Origin: Streptomyces sp. NBC_01294
GTDB lineage: Bacteria; Actinomycetota; Actinomycetes; Streptomycetales; Streptomycetaceae
Assembly (NCBI RefSeq): GCF_035917235.1
Contig: NZ_CP108423.1
Span: forward strand, 4,431,501 to 4,495,500
Length of the DNA: 64,000 nucleotides
Direction of reading: 5' to 3'
Under the pieces are notes generated by a model, which saw only the letters and a list, made by a program, of their open reading frames with translations, did no database searches and was not told where the DNA came from. Shown in pieces: positions 7,138 through 14,993 of this stretch. Numbering within the stretch: the stretch's first letter is position 1; every line of letters begins with the position of its first letter. Both the position numbers and the translations under genes were made by a program.

Positions 7138-8676
7138 TCAGGCCAGGGCCGGTTCCTTCGGGGGGTCGGTCGCCGGGGCCGGCGTGGGGTCCGGGCCGGT
7201 GTCGAGGTCGGTCAGCATGCGGGTGGTGAAGCCGAAGAAGTACGTGGCGGCGAAGCCCACCAGGTAGGCGACCGCGAGGCCGCCCGCGTAGATCGCGATC
7301 GTCACGCCCGCGCTCGACCGGCCGTCCAGGAGGGGGAACAGGGCCCAGCCCGACGGGCCGATGGCAGTGGAGCCGAAGGCGACGCCCAACTGGTTGCAGA
7401 GGCCGACGAAGGCGCCGCCGGCCGCACCGCCGATGCACGCGGTGACGAACGGGCGGCCGAGGGGGAGGGAGACGCCGTAGATCAGCGGTTCGCCGACGCC
7501 CAGGAAACCGGCCGGGAGCGCGGACTTGATGGTGGTGCGCAGCGAGCGGTTGCGGGGGAGCCGGTAGTAGACGGCGATGGCGGCGCCGACCTGGCCCGCG
7601 CCCGCCATGGCGAGGATGGGCAGCAGGACGGTGTAGCCGGACTGCTCGATGAGCGTGGTGTGGATGGGGATCAGGGCCTGGTGCAGGCCCAGCATGACGA
7701 GCGGGAGGAAGAGGCCGCCGAGGACCAGGCCGGCGAAGGCGCCGCCGGTGGACAGCAGCGCGTCCGCGAAGGTGCCGATGGCGGCCGAGGCCTCGCCCGC
7801 GAGGAACATCAGGCCGAAGAGGGTGACCAGGCCCGAGATCAGGACGGTGAGGGTGGGGGTGACCAGGACGTCCAGGGCCTCGGGGACCCACCTGCGGCAC
7901 CATTTCTCCACGTACACGGCGAGCAGGGCCGCGGCGAGCGCGCCGAGGACGCCGCCCTGGCCGGGCCGCAGTTCCTGCCCGAAGGCGGCGATCTTCGCGA
8001 CGCCCGGGAAGACGATGATCGCGGCGACCGCGCCGCCCAGGATCGGGGTACCGCCGAACTCCTTGGCGGTGTTGTAGCCGACGAACACGGCGATCAGGGA
8101 CATGAAGCCGGACGCGATCGCGGCGAGGGCCGGGACGACGGAGGGCAGCCAGCCCAGGTTCGCCAGCAGGCCGTTCAGGCCCGCGATGATGCCGCAGCCG
8201 ATGAGTGCGGGGATCAGGGGGACGAAGATGTTCGCGATCCGGCGCAGCAGCAACTTGACGGGTGTTGCGTTGCGGGCCTTCTGAGCCTCCTTCAGTGCCG
8301 CGCCCTGGGCCTGTAGTTGCGCTGCGGTGATGGTGTGGGGGGTGGGAGTGGGGGTGGGGGCAGGGGTGCGGGCGGGCGAGCGGCCCTCCTCGACCAGTGC
8401 TTCGAACTCGGGGGTCACGCGGGCGACGGTGCCCGGCCCCAGCACGATCTGGTAGTTCCCCCAGCTACCGCTGGGAGCTGCCCCCAGGTCCTCGACCACG
8501 CCCAGGACCGCCGGGAGCGCCCTGAGGGCCTCGTCCTGGACGAGCGAGCGGTCGCGCAGGGAGATGCGCAGGCGGGTCATGCAGTGCGCGATCGAGGTGA
8601 CGTTGTCCGGGCCGCCGACCAGAGGAAGGATCGCGGCGGCTGTGGCGCGGTTCTTGTTCTTGTCATCCGTGGACAT
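7138..8676 (-). CDS. murP: PTS transporter EIIBC, probably N-acetylmuramic acid specific (MurP)
   Basis: 512 residues. An EIIB domain occupies about 1-90, with the phosphocysteine Cys32 in SIAHCMTRLRISL. After a Pro/Thr linker comes the EIIC membrane domain with about ten helices; FLGVGEPLIYGVSLPLGRPF is the substrate-site signature of the glucose/sucrose superfamily. There is no EIIA, as in E. coli MurP, so it would borrow a glucose-type EIIA. The next gene upstream is murQ, which supports MurNAc over sucrose or trehalose. It imports MurNAc and delivers MurNAc-6-phosphate. Specificity rests on context. Confidence 0.85.
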   Translation of the reverse strand: MSTDDKNKNRATAAAILPLVGGPDNVTSIAHCMTRLRISLRDRSLVQDEALRALPAVLGVVEDLGAAPSGSWGNYQIVLGPGTVARVTPEFEALVEEGRSPARTPAPTPTPTPHTITAAQLQAQGAALKEAQKARNATPVKLLLRRIANIFVPLIPALIGCGIIAGLNGLLANLGWLPSVVPALAAIASGFMSLIAVFVGYNTAKEFGGTPILGGAVAAIIVFPGVAKIAAFGQELRPGQGGVLGALAAALLAVYVEKWCRRWVPEALDVLVTPTLTVLISGLVTLFGLMFLAGEASAAIGTFADALLSTGGAFAGLVLGGLFLPLVMLGLHQALIPIHTTLIEQSGYTVLLPILAMAGAGQVGAAIAVYYRLPRNRSLRTTIKSALPAGFLGVGEPLIYGVSLPLGRPFVTACIGGAAGGAFVGLCNQLGVAFGSTAIGPSGWALFPLLDGRSSAGVTIAIYAGGLAVAYLVGFAATYFFGFTTRMLTDLDTGPDPTPAPATDPPKEPALA

Positions 8677-8737
8677 GGTGGGGTCGCCTTGCCGTAGTGG
8701 GGGGAGGGGAGAGGGGGGAGGGGGAGGGCAGGGGGCG

Positions 8738-9673
8738 TCAGCGGGGCTGGGCGGGGGTGTTGGCGAGGGCCGCGCGGAGGTGGCCCCGCGAGGCGGCGAG
8801 GAGCTCGGCGGCCTCGGGGCCGCCGACCCCGCCGAGGACGACGAGGATCGCGTTCTTGACCTCGCCGTCGGTGGCGGCCAGCGCCGCCTCGATCTCCTCG
8901 TCGGGCGCGCCGGTGGCCAGCGACACGATGCGGCGGGCGCGGGCGCGCAGCTTCTCGTTGGAGGAGCGCATGTCGACCATGAGGTTTCCGTAGGTCTTGC
9001 CCAGGCGGATCATGGTGATGGTCGAGATGAGGTTGAGGACGAGCTTCTGCGCGGTGCCGGCCTTCAGGCGGGTGGACCCGGTGAGGAGTTCGGGTCCGAC
9101 GACGACCTCGATGCCGTGGTCGGCGGCCGCGGCGAGCGCGGAGCCGGCGTTGCAGGAGAGTCCGACGGTGAGCGCGCCGCGCGTACGGGCGAACTCGACG
9201 GCGCCGATCGCGTACGGGGTGCGGCCGGAGGCGGAGATGCCGACGAGGGTGTCGGCCGGCCCGATCTTCAGCGCGGTGAGGTCTTCCGCGGCCAACTCCT
9301 TCGAGTCCTCGGCGCCTTCGACGGCCTTGACCATGGCGGAGGGGCCGCCCGCGATCAGGCCGACGACGTCGGCCGGGTCGGTGTTGAAGGTGGGCGGGCA
9401 CTCGCTGGCGTCGAGGACGCCCATCCGGCCGGCCGTGCCGGCACCGGCGTAGACCAGTCGGCCGCCGCGGGCCATGCGTTCCGCGATGGCGTCGATCGCG
9501 GCGGCGATGTGGGGGAGCTGGGCGGCGACTGCGGCCGGGACGGTGGCGTCCTCGGCGTTCATGGTGCGGGCGATGTCGAGGGTGGAGAGGTGGTCGATCT
9601 CGGCGAGGTCGGGGCGGAAGGCCTCTGTGGTGAGCGTGGCGAGTTGAGCGCGGAGTTCTTCGTACGCGGGCAT
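8738..9673 (-). CDS. murQ: N-acetylmuramic acid 6-phosphate etherase
   Basis: 311 residues, near the usual 298-310. I chose the ATG at 9673; the open frame extends upstream only into the repeat array. The SIS fold is shown by GGRLVYAGAGTAGRMGVLDASECPPTFNTDP (positions about 70-100), which includes a conserved catalytic Glu, and by GISASGRTPYAIGAVEFARTRGA. MurQ cleaves the lactyl ether of MurNAc-6-P to give GlcNAc-6-P and D-lactate, feeding amino-sugar catabolism. It is 61 bp upstream of murP on the same strand, so both are probably one transcript for peptidoglycan recycling. Confidence 0.95.
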   Translation of the reverse strand: MPAYEELRAQLATLTTEAFRPDLAEIDHLSTLDIARTMNAEDATVPAAVAAQLPHIAAAIDAIAERMARGGRLVYAGAGTAGRMGVLDASECPPTFNTDPADVVGLIAGGPSAMVKAVEGAEDSKELAAEDLTALKIGPADTLVGISASGRTPYAIGAVEFARTRGALTVGLSCNAGSALAAAADHGIEVVVGPELLTGSTRLKAGTAQKLVLNLISTITMIRLGKTYGNLMVDMRSSNEKLRARARRIVSLATGAPDEEIEAALAATDGEVKNAILVVLGGVGGPEAAELLAASRGHLRAALANTPAQPR

Positions 9674-9724
9674 CAGGCGGCTCCCTGGCGGGTGGCTGTG
9701 CGGGTGGCTGTGCGGGTGAGAGAT

Positions 9725-9999
9725 CGGGGCTCCGCCCCGGACCCCGCGCCTCAAACGCCGGCGGGGCTGGATTGGGCGGGGTTGGATTGGGCGGGGTTGG
9801 AGGGTGTGGTGCGGGTCAAAGATTCGGGGCTCCGCCCCGGGCCCCGCGCCTCAAACGCCGGCGGGGCTGGGTTGGGCGGGGCTGGGTTGGGCGGGGTTGG
9901 AGGGTGTGGTGCGGGTCAATGATTCGGGGCTCCGCCCCGGGCCCCGCGCCTCAAACGCCGGCGGGGCTGGGTTGGGCGGGGCTGGATTTGCCCGGCGGG
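9725..9999. repeat. 100-bp tandem repeat array built from the dispersed intergenic element
   Basis: Three copies begin at 9725, 9825 and 9925, an exact 100-bp period. Each has GGGGCTCCGCCCC, a CTCAAACGCCGGCGGGGCT segment, then GGTTGG/GGGCGG-rich DNA and a GTGGTGCGGGTCAA segment. The third copy decays after about 75 bp. This array fills the 333-bp gap between murQ and the 3' end of the RpiR-type regulator gene. No open reading frame in it is credible. Each copy can form terminator-like hairpins. Confidence 0.85.
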
Positions 10000-10005
10000 G
10001 CTGGA

Positions 10006-10962
10006 TTAGCGGGGTGTGTGGCGGTGGGTCAGGGCTTCGTACGTGGCGGACAGGGCGGGGGCGGCGGTTTCGTAGGTTTGTTGGGCCACGGCTACGAAGA
10101 GGCAGTCGACGACGAGCAGCTGGCTGGTGCGGCTGGACATGGCGGCCGGGCGCAGCTCGGTCTCGCGGGCGGCGGAGGTGGCCAGGACGAGGTCGGCGTA
10201 GTGGGCTACGGGGGCGTTCGGGCGGCCGGTGACGGCGAGGGTGGTGGCGCCGCGCTCGAAGGCGACGCGCAGCGGCTCGATCACGTCGCCCGTGGAGCCG
10301 GAGTGGGTGATCGCGACGGCGACGTCGCCGGGGCGCAGCTGGACGGCGCCCGTGACGGCCAGGTGCGGGTCGGTGTGGGCGTGGGCGACGAGGCCGATGC
10401 GCAGCAGCTTCTGGGCGAGGTCCTGGCCGACGAGGGCGGAGGCGCCGACGCCGTAGATGTCGATGCGGCGGGCGGTCGCGAGGGCGGTGACGGCGGCGGC
10501 CAGCTGAGCGAGGTCGAGGCCCGCGGCGGTGTCGGCGAGGGTCTGGGCCTCCTCGCGTGCCAGCTTGGCGACGACGTCGGCGAGGGGGTCGTCGACGGCT
10601 ATGTCGACGGTGAGGGCGGGGGCGGCCCCGGACTCCTGCTGGGCGGCGAGGGCGGCCAGGGCCAGGCGCAGGTCGCGGTAGCCGGAGTAGCCGAGGAGGC
10701 GTGCGGCGCGGACGACGGTGGCCTCGCTGGTGCCGGTGTGCTCGGCGAGGGCGGAGACGGTGAGCCGGGCGCAGCCGGCCGGGTCGGAGGCGACGGCTTC
10801 GGCGACGGCCAGCACGGAGCGGGTCATGGACGGGCCGAGGCTGCGCACGCGGGCCCGGAGGGCGGAGGGGGCCGGAACCGGCGGGACCGGCGGCGGAGGC
10901 GGCTGGTGCGTCGGGGGCGGCTGGGGCGGCCGGCTGGAGGTTTCCTTCGTGTTCCTGCTCAC
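10006..10962 (-). CDS. MurR/RpiR-family transcriptional regulator with SIS domain
   Basis: 318 residues. A Pro-rich N-terminal tail (to about 38) is followed by an RpiR-type HTH (LTVSALAEHTGTSEATVVRAARLLGYSGYRDLRLAL) and a C-terminal SIS domain (RRIDIYGVGASALVGQDLAQKLLRIG, then VAVAITHSGSTGDVIEPLRVAFERGA). SIS domains bind phosphosugars, so MurNAc-6-P or a related sugar is the likely effector given murQ-murP downstream. The GTG start at 10962 has no spaced Shine-Dalgarno. It directly follows a good promoter, so the mRNA is probably leaderless, and a palindrome over the -10 suggests autoregulation. Confidence 0.9.
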   Translation of the reverse strand: MSRNTKETSSRPPQPPPTHQPPPPPVPPVPAPSALRARVRSLGPSMTRSVLAVAEAVASDPAGCARLTVSALAEHTGTSEATVVRAARLLGYSGYRDLRLALAALAAQQESGAAPALTVDIAVDDPLADVVAKLAREEAQTLADTAAGLDLAQLAAAVTALATARRIDIYGVGASALVGQDLAQKLLRIGLVAHAHTDPHLAVTGAVQLRPGDVAVAITHSGSTGDVIEPLRVAFERGATTLAVTGRPNAPVAHYADLVLATSAARETELRPAAMSSRTSQLLVVDCLFVAVAQQTYETAAPALSATYEALTHRHTPR

Positions 10963-10965
10963 TCC

Positions 10966-10997
10966 TGAAAGTTATTTTCAGCCCGGGCGGTGGTCAA
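10966..10997 (-). promoter_or_regulatory. leaderless promoter of the RpiR regulator with overlapping palindromic operator
   Basis: On the minus strand a -35 TTGACC (10997-10992), a 17-base spacer and a -10 TAACTT (10974-10969) are followed six bases later by the GTG start, the geometry of a leaderless transcript. The inverted repeat TGAAAATAACTTTCA (10980-10966) covers the -10. Its TGAAA/TTTCA arms suit an RpiR-type operator, so autorepression is inferred. Confidence 0.7.
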
Positions 10998-11062
10998 TCC
11001 GCCATACGGCCTTTGAGAAGAGGGCCTTCGTCAGCGGGCCCTTGCAGGTCCACAATGGCCCC

Positions 11063-11437
11063 ATGGACCACGCAACCCCCCTGGAACAGGCGCTGCACGT
11101 CGCCCGTGCACTTGTGCTCGCCGATCTCGCCGCTGGTCAGGTCGCCGATGCCGACGTCGTCTCCCTCGTCGAGGACTCGGTCACGCACCGCCGGTGGTGG
11201 GTGGAGCAGTGGCCGGAGGGGGTCGGCTACCTTCCCGGGCTCGTCGCCCAGGACGTACAGGACGCGCTGTTGGAGAAGTACGGGCGCTGGCCGCTGTGCC
11301 CGGTCTGCACCCACGGCGATCCGCACGCGCTGGACGTCGAACCGGAGCTGGGACCCGACCCGCACTGGGTGTGCTCGGAGGCGGGCGTGAAAGTGGCCGC
11401 GGTCGGCGGCCTCGGCCCGGTCTTCGGCCTGCGGTGA
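11063..11437 (+). CDS. conserved hypothetical protein
   Basis: 124 residues from the ATG at 11063. Helical N-terminus (LEQALHVARALVLADLAAG), then RRWWVEQWPEGVGYLPGLVAQDVQDALLEKYGRWPLCPVCTHGDPHAL, ending with a conserved-looking PHWVCSEAG. The CPVC pair plus His/Cys further on could bind a metal, which is speculation. No signal peptide. Eight bases separate it from the DUF4031 gene, so they are probably co-transcribed. Confidence 0.75.
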   Translation: MDHATPLEQALHVARALVLADLAAGQVADADVVSLVEDSVTHRRWWVEQWPEGVGYLPGLVAQDVQDALLEKYGRWPLCPVCTHGDPHALDVEPELGPDPHWVCSEAGVKVAAVGGLGPVFGLR

Positions 11438-11444
11438 GCCGCCG

Positions 11445-11714
11445 GTGACCCTCTACATCGACCCACCGACCTGGCCGGGCCACGGCCGCATGTGGTCGCA
11501 CCTGGTCAGCGACGTCTCGTACGACGAGCTGCACGCCTTCGCCGCGGCCATCGGCTGCCCGCCGCGTGCCTTCGAGCGGGACCACTACGACGTGCCCGCG
11601 CACCGCTACGCCGACGCGGTCGGCGCGGGCGCGGTGGAGATCGGCAGCAAGGAACTCGTCCGCCGCCTCACGGCGGCCGGCCTGCGCCGCCCGAAGGGCC
11701 GCCCGCAGGCCTAG
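11445..11714 (+). CDS. DUF4031 domain-containing protein
   Basis: 89 residues beginning with a GTG. The sequence MTLYIDPPTWPGHGRMWSHLVSD, the FAAAIGCPPRAFERDHYDVP segment and the SKELVRRLTAAGLRRPK tail match the small DUF4031 family common in actinobacteria. Its function is not known. Encoded just after the 124-residue hypothetical, on the same transcript by spacing. Confidence 0.9.
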   Translation: MTLYIDPPTWPGHGRMWSHLVSDVSYDELHAFAAAIGCPPRAFERDHYDVPAHRYADAVGAGAVEIGSKELVRRLTAAGLRRPKGRPQA

Positions 11715-12053
11715 TCCACGCCACCCAGGCCGGATCTGATCGACGAGCCGTTTCGTACCTGCCGGTAGGTTTCCGTCAAACCCGCGGACCGCGGTGAGCG
11801 GAATGTTTGTTCTCTCTTGCAGCTCTCTTCACACCGCGTAGCTCCCGGGACGCCGCGTGCGCATTTCTCCTCGGTATATGCGCGCCGCGGTAACGCGGAG
11901 CGAGTTCGGAACCGCCTGCTCCGTGAGCGCCCCGCAGCGCGGAAACGGCGATTTCAAGTCACGCCTTTAAACGTCGTTGACCTTGATGGCGAGGGCGTCG
12001 CAGGCTGATCAAGCAAATCACCAACGCAACACGAATCGATGAGGGGCGGGGCC
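11715..12053. other. intergenic region upstream of small secreted protein gene
   Basis: This 339-bp gap is clearly AT-richer than its surroundings, unusual for this window. A TTGACC at 11977-11982, with CAGGCT 18 bases later, is a possible promoter for the gene at 12054. I see no ORF and no recognisable riboswitch motif. Confidence 0.4.
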
Positions 12054-12353
12054 ATGAAGAACATGCGACGCATCGGTGCCATGGGCGCGGCGGCTGCGGT
12101 ACTGAGCAGCCTGGCGATCGTCGGCGGGGGTGCCACGGTGGCTCAGGCCGACACCCGGTGTGACTGGGGTTCGGTCTACATCAATGGCAACAAGGGTGCT
12201 GAGGCCGGTAGTTGGGCCTCCGGCCACAGCCACCGCACCGGCAACCACTACGTCGGCGCCTACGCCAACGGCCTGGTGGACTGGTACGCCGACAACAACG
12301 GCGGGGATGATGGCGACACGTGGGACACCTACTACGGTACCCGCAAGTGCTGA
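12054..12353 (+). CDS. small secreted protein of unknown function
   Basis: 99 residues from the ATG at 12054 (GGGGCGGGGCC upstream is a weak ribosome site). Sec signal: MKNMRRIGAMGAAAAVLSSL to the Ala before DTRCDW. The mature part of about 65 residues is polar, aromatic and Gly-rich (GSVYINGNKGAEAGSWASG, LVDWYADNNGGDDGDTWDTYYG). It has one Cys near each end, so a single disulfide closing the chain is likely. Codon use is less GC-extreme than neighbours. I do not recognise a family. Confidence 0.75.
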   Translation: MKNMRRIGAMGAAAAVLSSLAIVGGGATVAQADTRCDWGSVYINGNKGAEAGSWASGHSHRTGNHYVGAYANGLVDWYADNNGGDDGDTWDTYYGTRKC

Positions 12354-12370
12354 TCCTGACTGTTGACTGA

Positions 12371-12419
12371 CCCGCTGTCCCCTGTGCAGGAGCAAATGGC
12401 CTGTACAGGGGGCGGCGGG
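12371..12419. terminator. strong inverted repeat (terminator or attenuator)
   Basis: Left arm 12371-12390 and right arm 12400-12419 pair over nearly their whole length, with small mismatches, around a 9-base loop. It sits between the stop of the secreted protein gene and the start of the lipoprotein gene. Confidence 0.75.
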
Positions 12420-12446
12420 TTCCCGCACAACCGAAGGCGAGCAAGC

Positions 12447-12995
12447 ATGCGTCGTGCCTCAACTCTCGCGCTGGTGACGGCGGCCCTCGGTCTGCTGACG
12501 CTGACCGGATGCGCCACCGTGGACGACAAACCGAACGGGCCGGCGGCCTCGGATGCCGGCCGGCCGTCAGGGCCGGCCACCCCGCCGGCCGGGGCCGACC
12601 CCTTCAAGGACCTGCCCCAGGGCACGCCGGTGGCCTTCAAGGACCTCAAGACCGGCATGTGTTCCAACCACCGGGGCGACGTGCAGACCGACCAGCCCGT
12701 CGGGGTCGTCGACTGCGGGACGCCCCACTTCATGGAGATCGTCTCCCAAGTGACCCTGCCGGGCGCGGCGTCCGCGCCGTTCCCCGGCGACCTCGGGGTG
12801 ATGGACCTGATGCGCACCGCGTGCGAGCCGACGCTCGCTCCCATGATCGGCGCTGAGCGGGGCGCGCTCATCAGCGTGTACCTGACCCCCATGAACCAGA
12901 AGTCCTGGGACGCGGGCAACCGCCTCGGACAGTGCGCGATCGGCTACGCCGTTCCCAAGGCCGGCACGTTCGCCAAGGCCGGCGGCCAGGGATGA
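12447..12995 (+). CDS. lipoprotein, septum-formation-like domain
   Basis: 182 residues from the ATG at 12447. The lipobox LTLTGC ends the signal, so the mature protein is membrane-anchored at that Cys. After a Pro/Gly linker comes FKDLKTGMCSNHRGDVQTDQ, VVDCGTPHFMEIVSQV, then CEPTLAPMIG and NRLGQCAIGY. The paired Cys and the DCGTPHFMEI motif resemble the actinobacterial septum-formation domain of small lipoproteins. It precedes an ABC transporter whose ATG overlaps its stop (ATGA), so it may be part of that exporter's operon. Confidence 0.8.
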   Translation: MRRASTLALVTAALGLLTLTGCATVDDKPNGPAASDAGRPSGPATPPAGADPFKDLPQGTPVAFKDLKTGMCSNHRGDVQTDQPVGVVDCGTPHFMEIVSQVTLPGAASAPFPGDLGVMDLMRTACEPTLAPMIGAERGALISVYLTPMNQKSWDAGNRLGQCAIGYAVPKAGTFAKAGGQG

Positions 12996-14023
12996 CCATG
13001 GGCGACGCGCCGGAGATCCTGGTCCGCTTCGACCAGGTGCACAAGTCGTTCCGGACCTCGCGCGGGCGGCGGCAGGTCGCTCTCGACGGGTTCTCCATGT
13101 CCATACCGCGGGGCGCCGTCGTCGGGCTGCTCGGTCCGAACGGATCGGGCAAGACCACGGCGCTCAAGGCGCTCCTGGGCCTGGTCCGCCCGGACCGGGG
13201 CACGATCACCGCCTTCGGCCGCGGACTTCCGGCCGAACAGCGCTTCGTCGCGCGGCGGATGGGAGCCCTCATCGAGGGTCCGGCCTTCACGGGCTCGCTC
13301 ACCGGGGAACACAACCTGCGGCTCCTCGGGGAACTGCACGGCGCCGACCGGAGCGAGATCGCCGACGTCCTGAGCCTGGTCGGCCTGGACGCGGCCGCCC
13401 GCCGCTCGTACTCCGGCTACTCGCTCGGCATGAAGCAGCGCCTCGGCGTCGCGGCCGCGCTGCTCTCCCAGCCCGACCTGCTGGTCCTGGACGAGCCGAT
13501 GAACGGCCTGGACCCGGAAGCCGTCCGCCACATGCGGGAACTGCTGAAGCGGCTGCGGGACGAGCGCGGCATGACCGTCGTCGTCTCCTCGCACATCCTC
13601 TCCGAAGTGGAACTCGTCAGCGACTGGGTGACGATCGTCCGCAACGGCCGGGTGATCTGCGACGCGAGCGTCCCCGAACTGCTCAGCCAGGGCACTTCGC
13701 GCCTGGTGGTGCGCGTCCACGACGCGGTGACCGCCCAGTCCGTGCTGGCCGGCCACGGCTACACGGCCGTTCCCGCGACCGGACCCGCCGGCACCGAACT
13801 GCAGGTCGCGGCGGTGGACGGCGCGCACGGCGGGCACGGTTCGCACGGCCAGGGGGGCCACGACCGTGCCGACGGAGCCGAAGTGCTCAAGCTGCTCACC
13901 GACCGGGCCGTCTACCCCCGTGAGCTGCTGGTCGAGTCGGCGTCCCTGGAGGACATCTACGTCACCGCCGTCCGCGCGGCGGACGCGGCCGACGCGCAGC
14001 AGGAGTCGCGCCATGGCAGTTGA
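12992..14023 (+). CDS. ABC transporter ATP-binding protein (antibiotic/lipid exporter type)
   Basis: 343 residues. The ATG at 12992 overlaps the lipoprotein stop. Walker A GPNGSGKTT (about 47-55), signature YSLGMKQRLG, Walker B LLVLDEPMNGLDPEA and a switch His in VVSSHILSEVE are intact. The architecture is of the CcmA/DrrA-type exporters (ABC-2). An unusual His/Gly-rich stretch near the C-terminus, at about residues 275-292 (AHGGHGSHGQGGHDRADG), interrupts the region otherwise ending in LEDIYVTAVRAAD. The two permeases follow with short overlaps. Substrate unknown. Confidence 0.92.
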   Translation: MTMGDAPEILVRFDQVHKSFRTSRGRRQVALDGFSMSIPRGAVVGLLGPNGSGKTTALKALLGLVRPDRGTITAFGRGLPAEQRFVARRMGALIEGPAFTGSLTGEHNLRLLGELHGADRSEIADVLSLVGLDAAARRSYSGYSLGMKQRLGVAAALLSQPDLLVLDEPMNGLDPEAVRHMRELLKRLRDERGMTVVVSSHILSEVELVSDWVTIVRNGRVICDASVPELLSQGTSRLVVRVHDAVTAQSVLAGHGYTAVPATGPAGTELQVAAVDGAHGGHGSHGQGGHDRADGAEVLKLLTDRAVYPRELLVESASLEDIYVTAVRAADAADAQQESRHGS

Positions 14024-14993
14024 CCGGGCCGCCGTCACCGCGCCGCGGCGCCGCACCGACGAGGGTGCGCTGCCCTGGCGCCGCCTCGCCCGGGCCGAGC
14101 TGCAGCGCCTGAGGGCCCCGCGCGTCATGCGCTTCGTGGCGATCGGGCTGCCCCTGGCGATCGTCGCCTTCGGGCTGTCCAAACTGCTGCTGCACGACGC
14201 CGACACGGCCGCCGCCTGGCGTACGGCCGACGAGCGGTACGCCCGCTTCCTCGCGGACGCCGAGACCTACGGGCTCCCGATCGGGCAGGGCGTCAGCGCG
14301 CGGAACTACTTCCACGACCCGCGCTACCTGATGGACACGCTGTCCTTCGGGGACCTGCGCACCGTCATCACCGCGCTGGCCGCCGCGGCCGTGGTCTTCG
14401 GCATGGTCGCCGGAGGATCCGACTGGGCCTCGCGGGTCATGCTCACCCTCGCGGCGGCCGAGCCGCGCCGCTTCCGGCTCTTCGCCACCCGGGCCCTGCT
14501 CGCCGCCGGCCTGTCGATGGCCGCGACCGCCGCCGCCGGACTGCTGCTCGTCCCCCTGCTCCTGCTCGCCGCGCACACCCGGGGCAGCACCGCTGGTCTC
14601 GACGGCGGCTACTGGGCGGTCCTCGTCAGCCAGTACCTGCGGGGCGTACTCCTCGTAGGACTGCTGTGCCTGCTCGGCTACAGCCTGGCCATGGTGACGC
14701 GCAAGGCGTCCGTCGCCCTCGCCATCGGGTTCCTCTACCTGGCCGGCGCGGACCAGGTCTTCGGCGGGCGCGGGCCGCGCGGGGCCGAGTACGACATGAA
14801 CGGGCTGGTCTTCGCCGTGCTCAACGAGAAGCCCGTGATCCCGATGGCCGAGTCCGACTGCATCGCCGGCCCGGGGTGCGAGGCGGTGCACGTGGACCTC
14901 ACGGCCGCGGACGGGTTCGTCGGCGTCCTGATCTATCTCGTACCGGTGCTGCTGGTGGCCCTGTGGCGCTTCACCCGAACGGACATCACCTGA
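14013..14993 (+). CDS. ABC-2 type permease (first of two paralogues)
   Basis: 326 residues. Starts at the ATG at 14013, overlapping the ATPase gene by 11 bp. One helix at about 45-60 (VAIGLPLAIVAFGLSKLL), an extracellular loop with FHDPRYLMDTLSFGDLR, then five more helices. Ends with VALWRFTRTDIT. It is clearly homologous to the next gene along its whole length (shared DTAxAWR, DPRY, RVxLxLxAAEPRRxRLFATR, FAVLNE, WRFTRTDI), so the pair arose by tandem duplication and probably forms a heterodimeric pore. Confidence 0.9.
   Translation: MAVDRAAVTAPRRRTDEGALPWRRLARAELQRLRAPRVMRFVAIGLPLAIVAFGLSKLLLHDADTAAAWRTADERYARFLADAETYGLPIGQGVSARNYFHDPRYLMDTLSFGDLRTVITALAAAAVVFGMVAGGSDWASRVMLTLAAAEPRRFRLFATRALLAAGLSMAATAAAGLLLVPLLLLAAHTRGSTAGLDGGYWAVLVSQYLRGVLLVGLLCLLGYSLAMVTRKASVALAIGFLYLAGADQVFGGRGPRGAEYDMNGLVFAVLNEKPVIPMAESDCIAGPGCEAVHVDLTAADGFVGVLIYLVPVLLVALWRFTRTDIT

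Noticed and set aside
4979..7903. 974-codon open frame on the minus strand
   Set aside because: Composition is Arg/Pro/His-rich as in shadow frames of GC-rich genes. It runs through a GNAT and an MFS gene that are well supported in other frames.
9725..9999. possible CRISPR array
   Set aside because: The 100-bp period consists of whole homologous units, without unique spacers between short repeats, and no cas gene is present.
11715..12053. c-di-AMP or other riboswitch upstream of the small secreted protein
   Set aside because: Characteristic conserved elements of the ydaO class are absent. AT-richness alone is not evidence.
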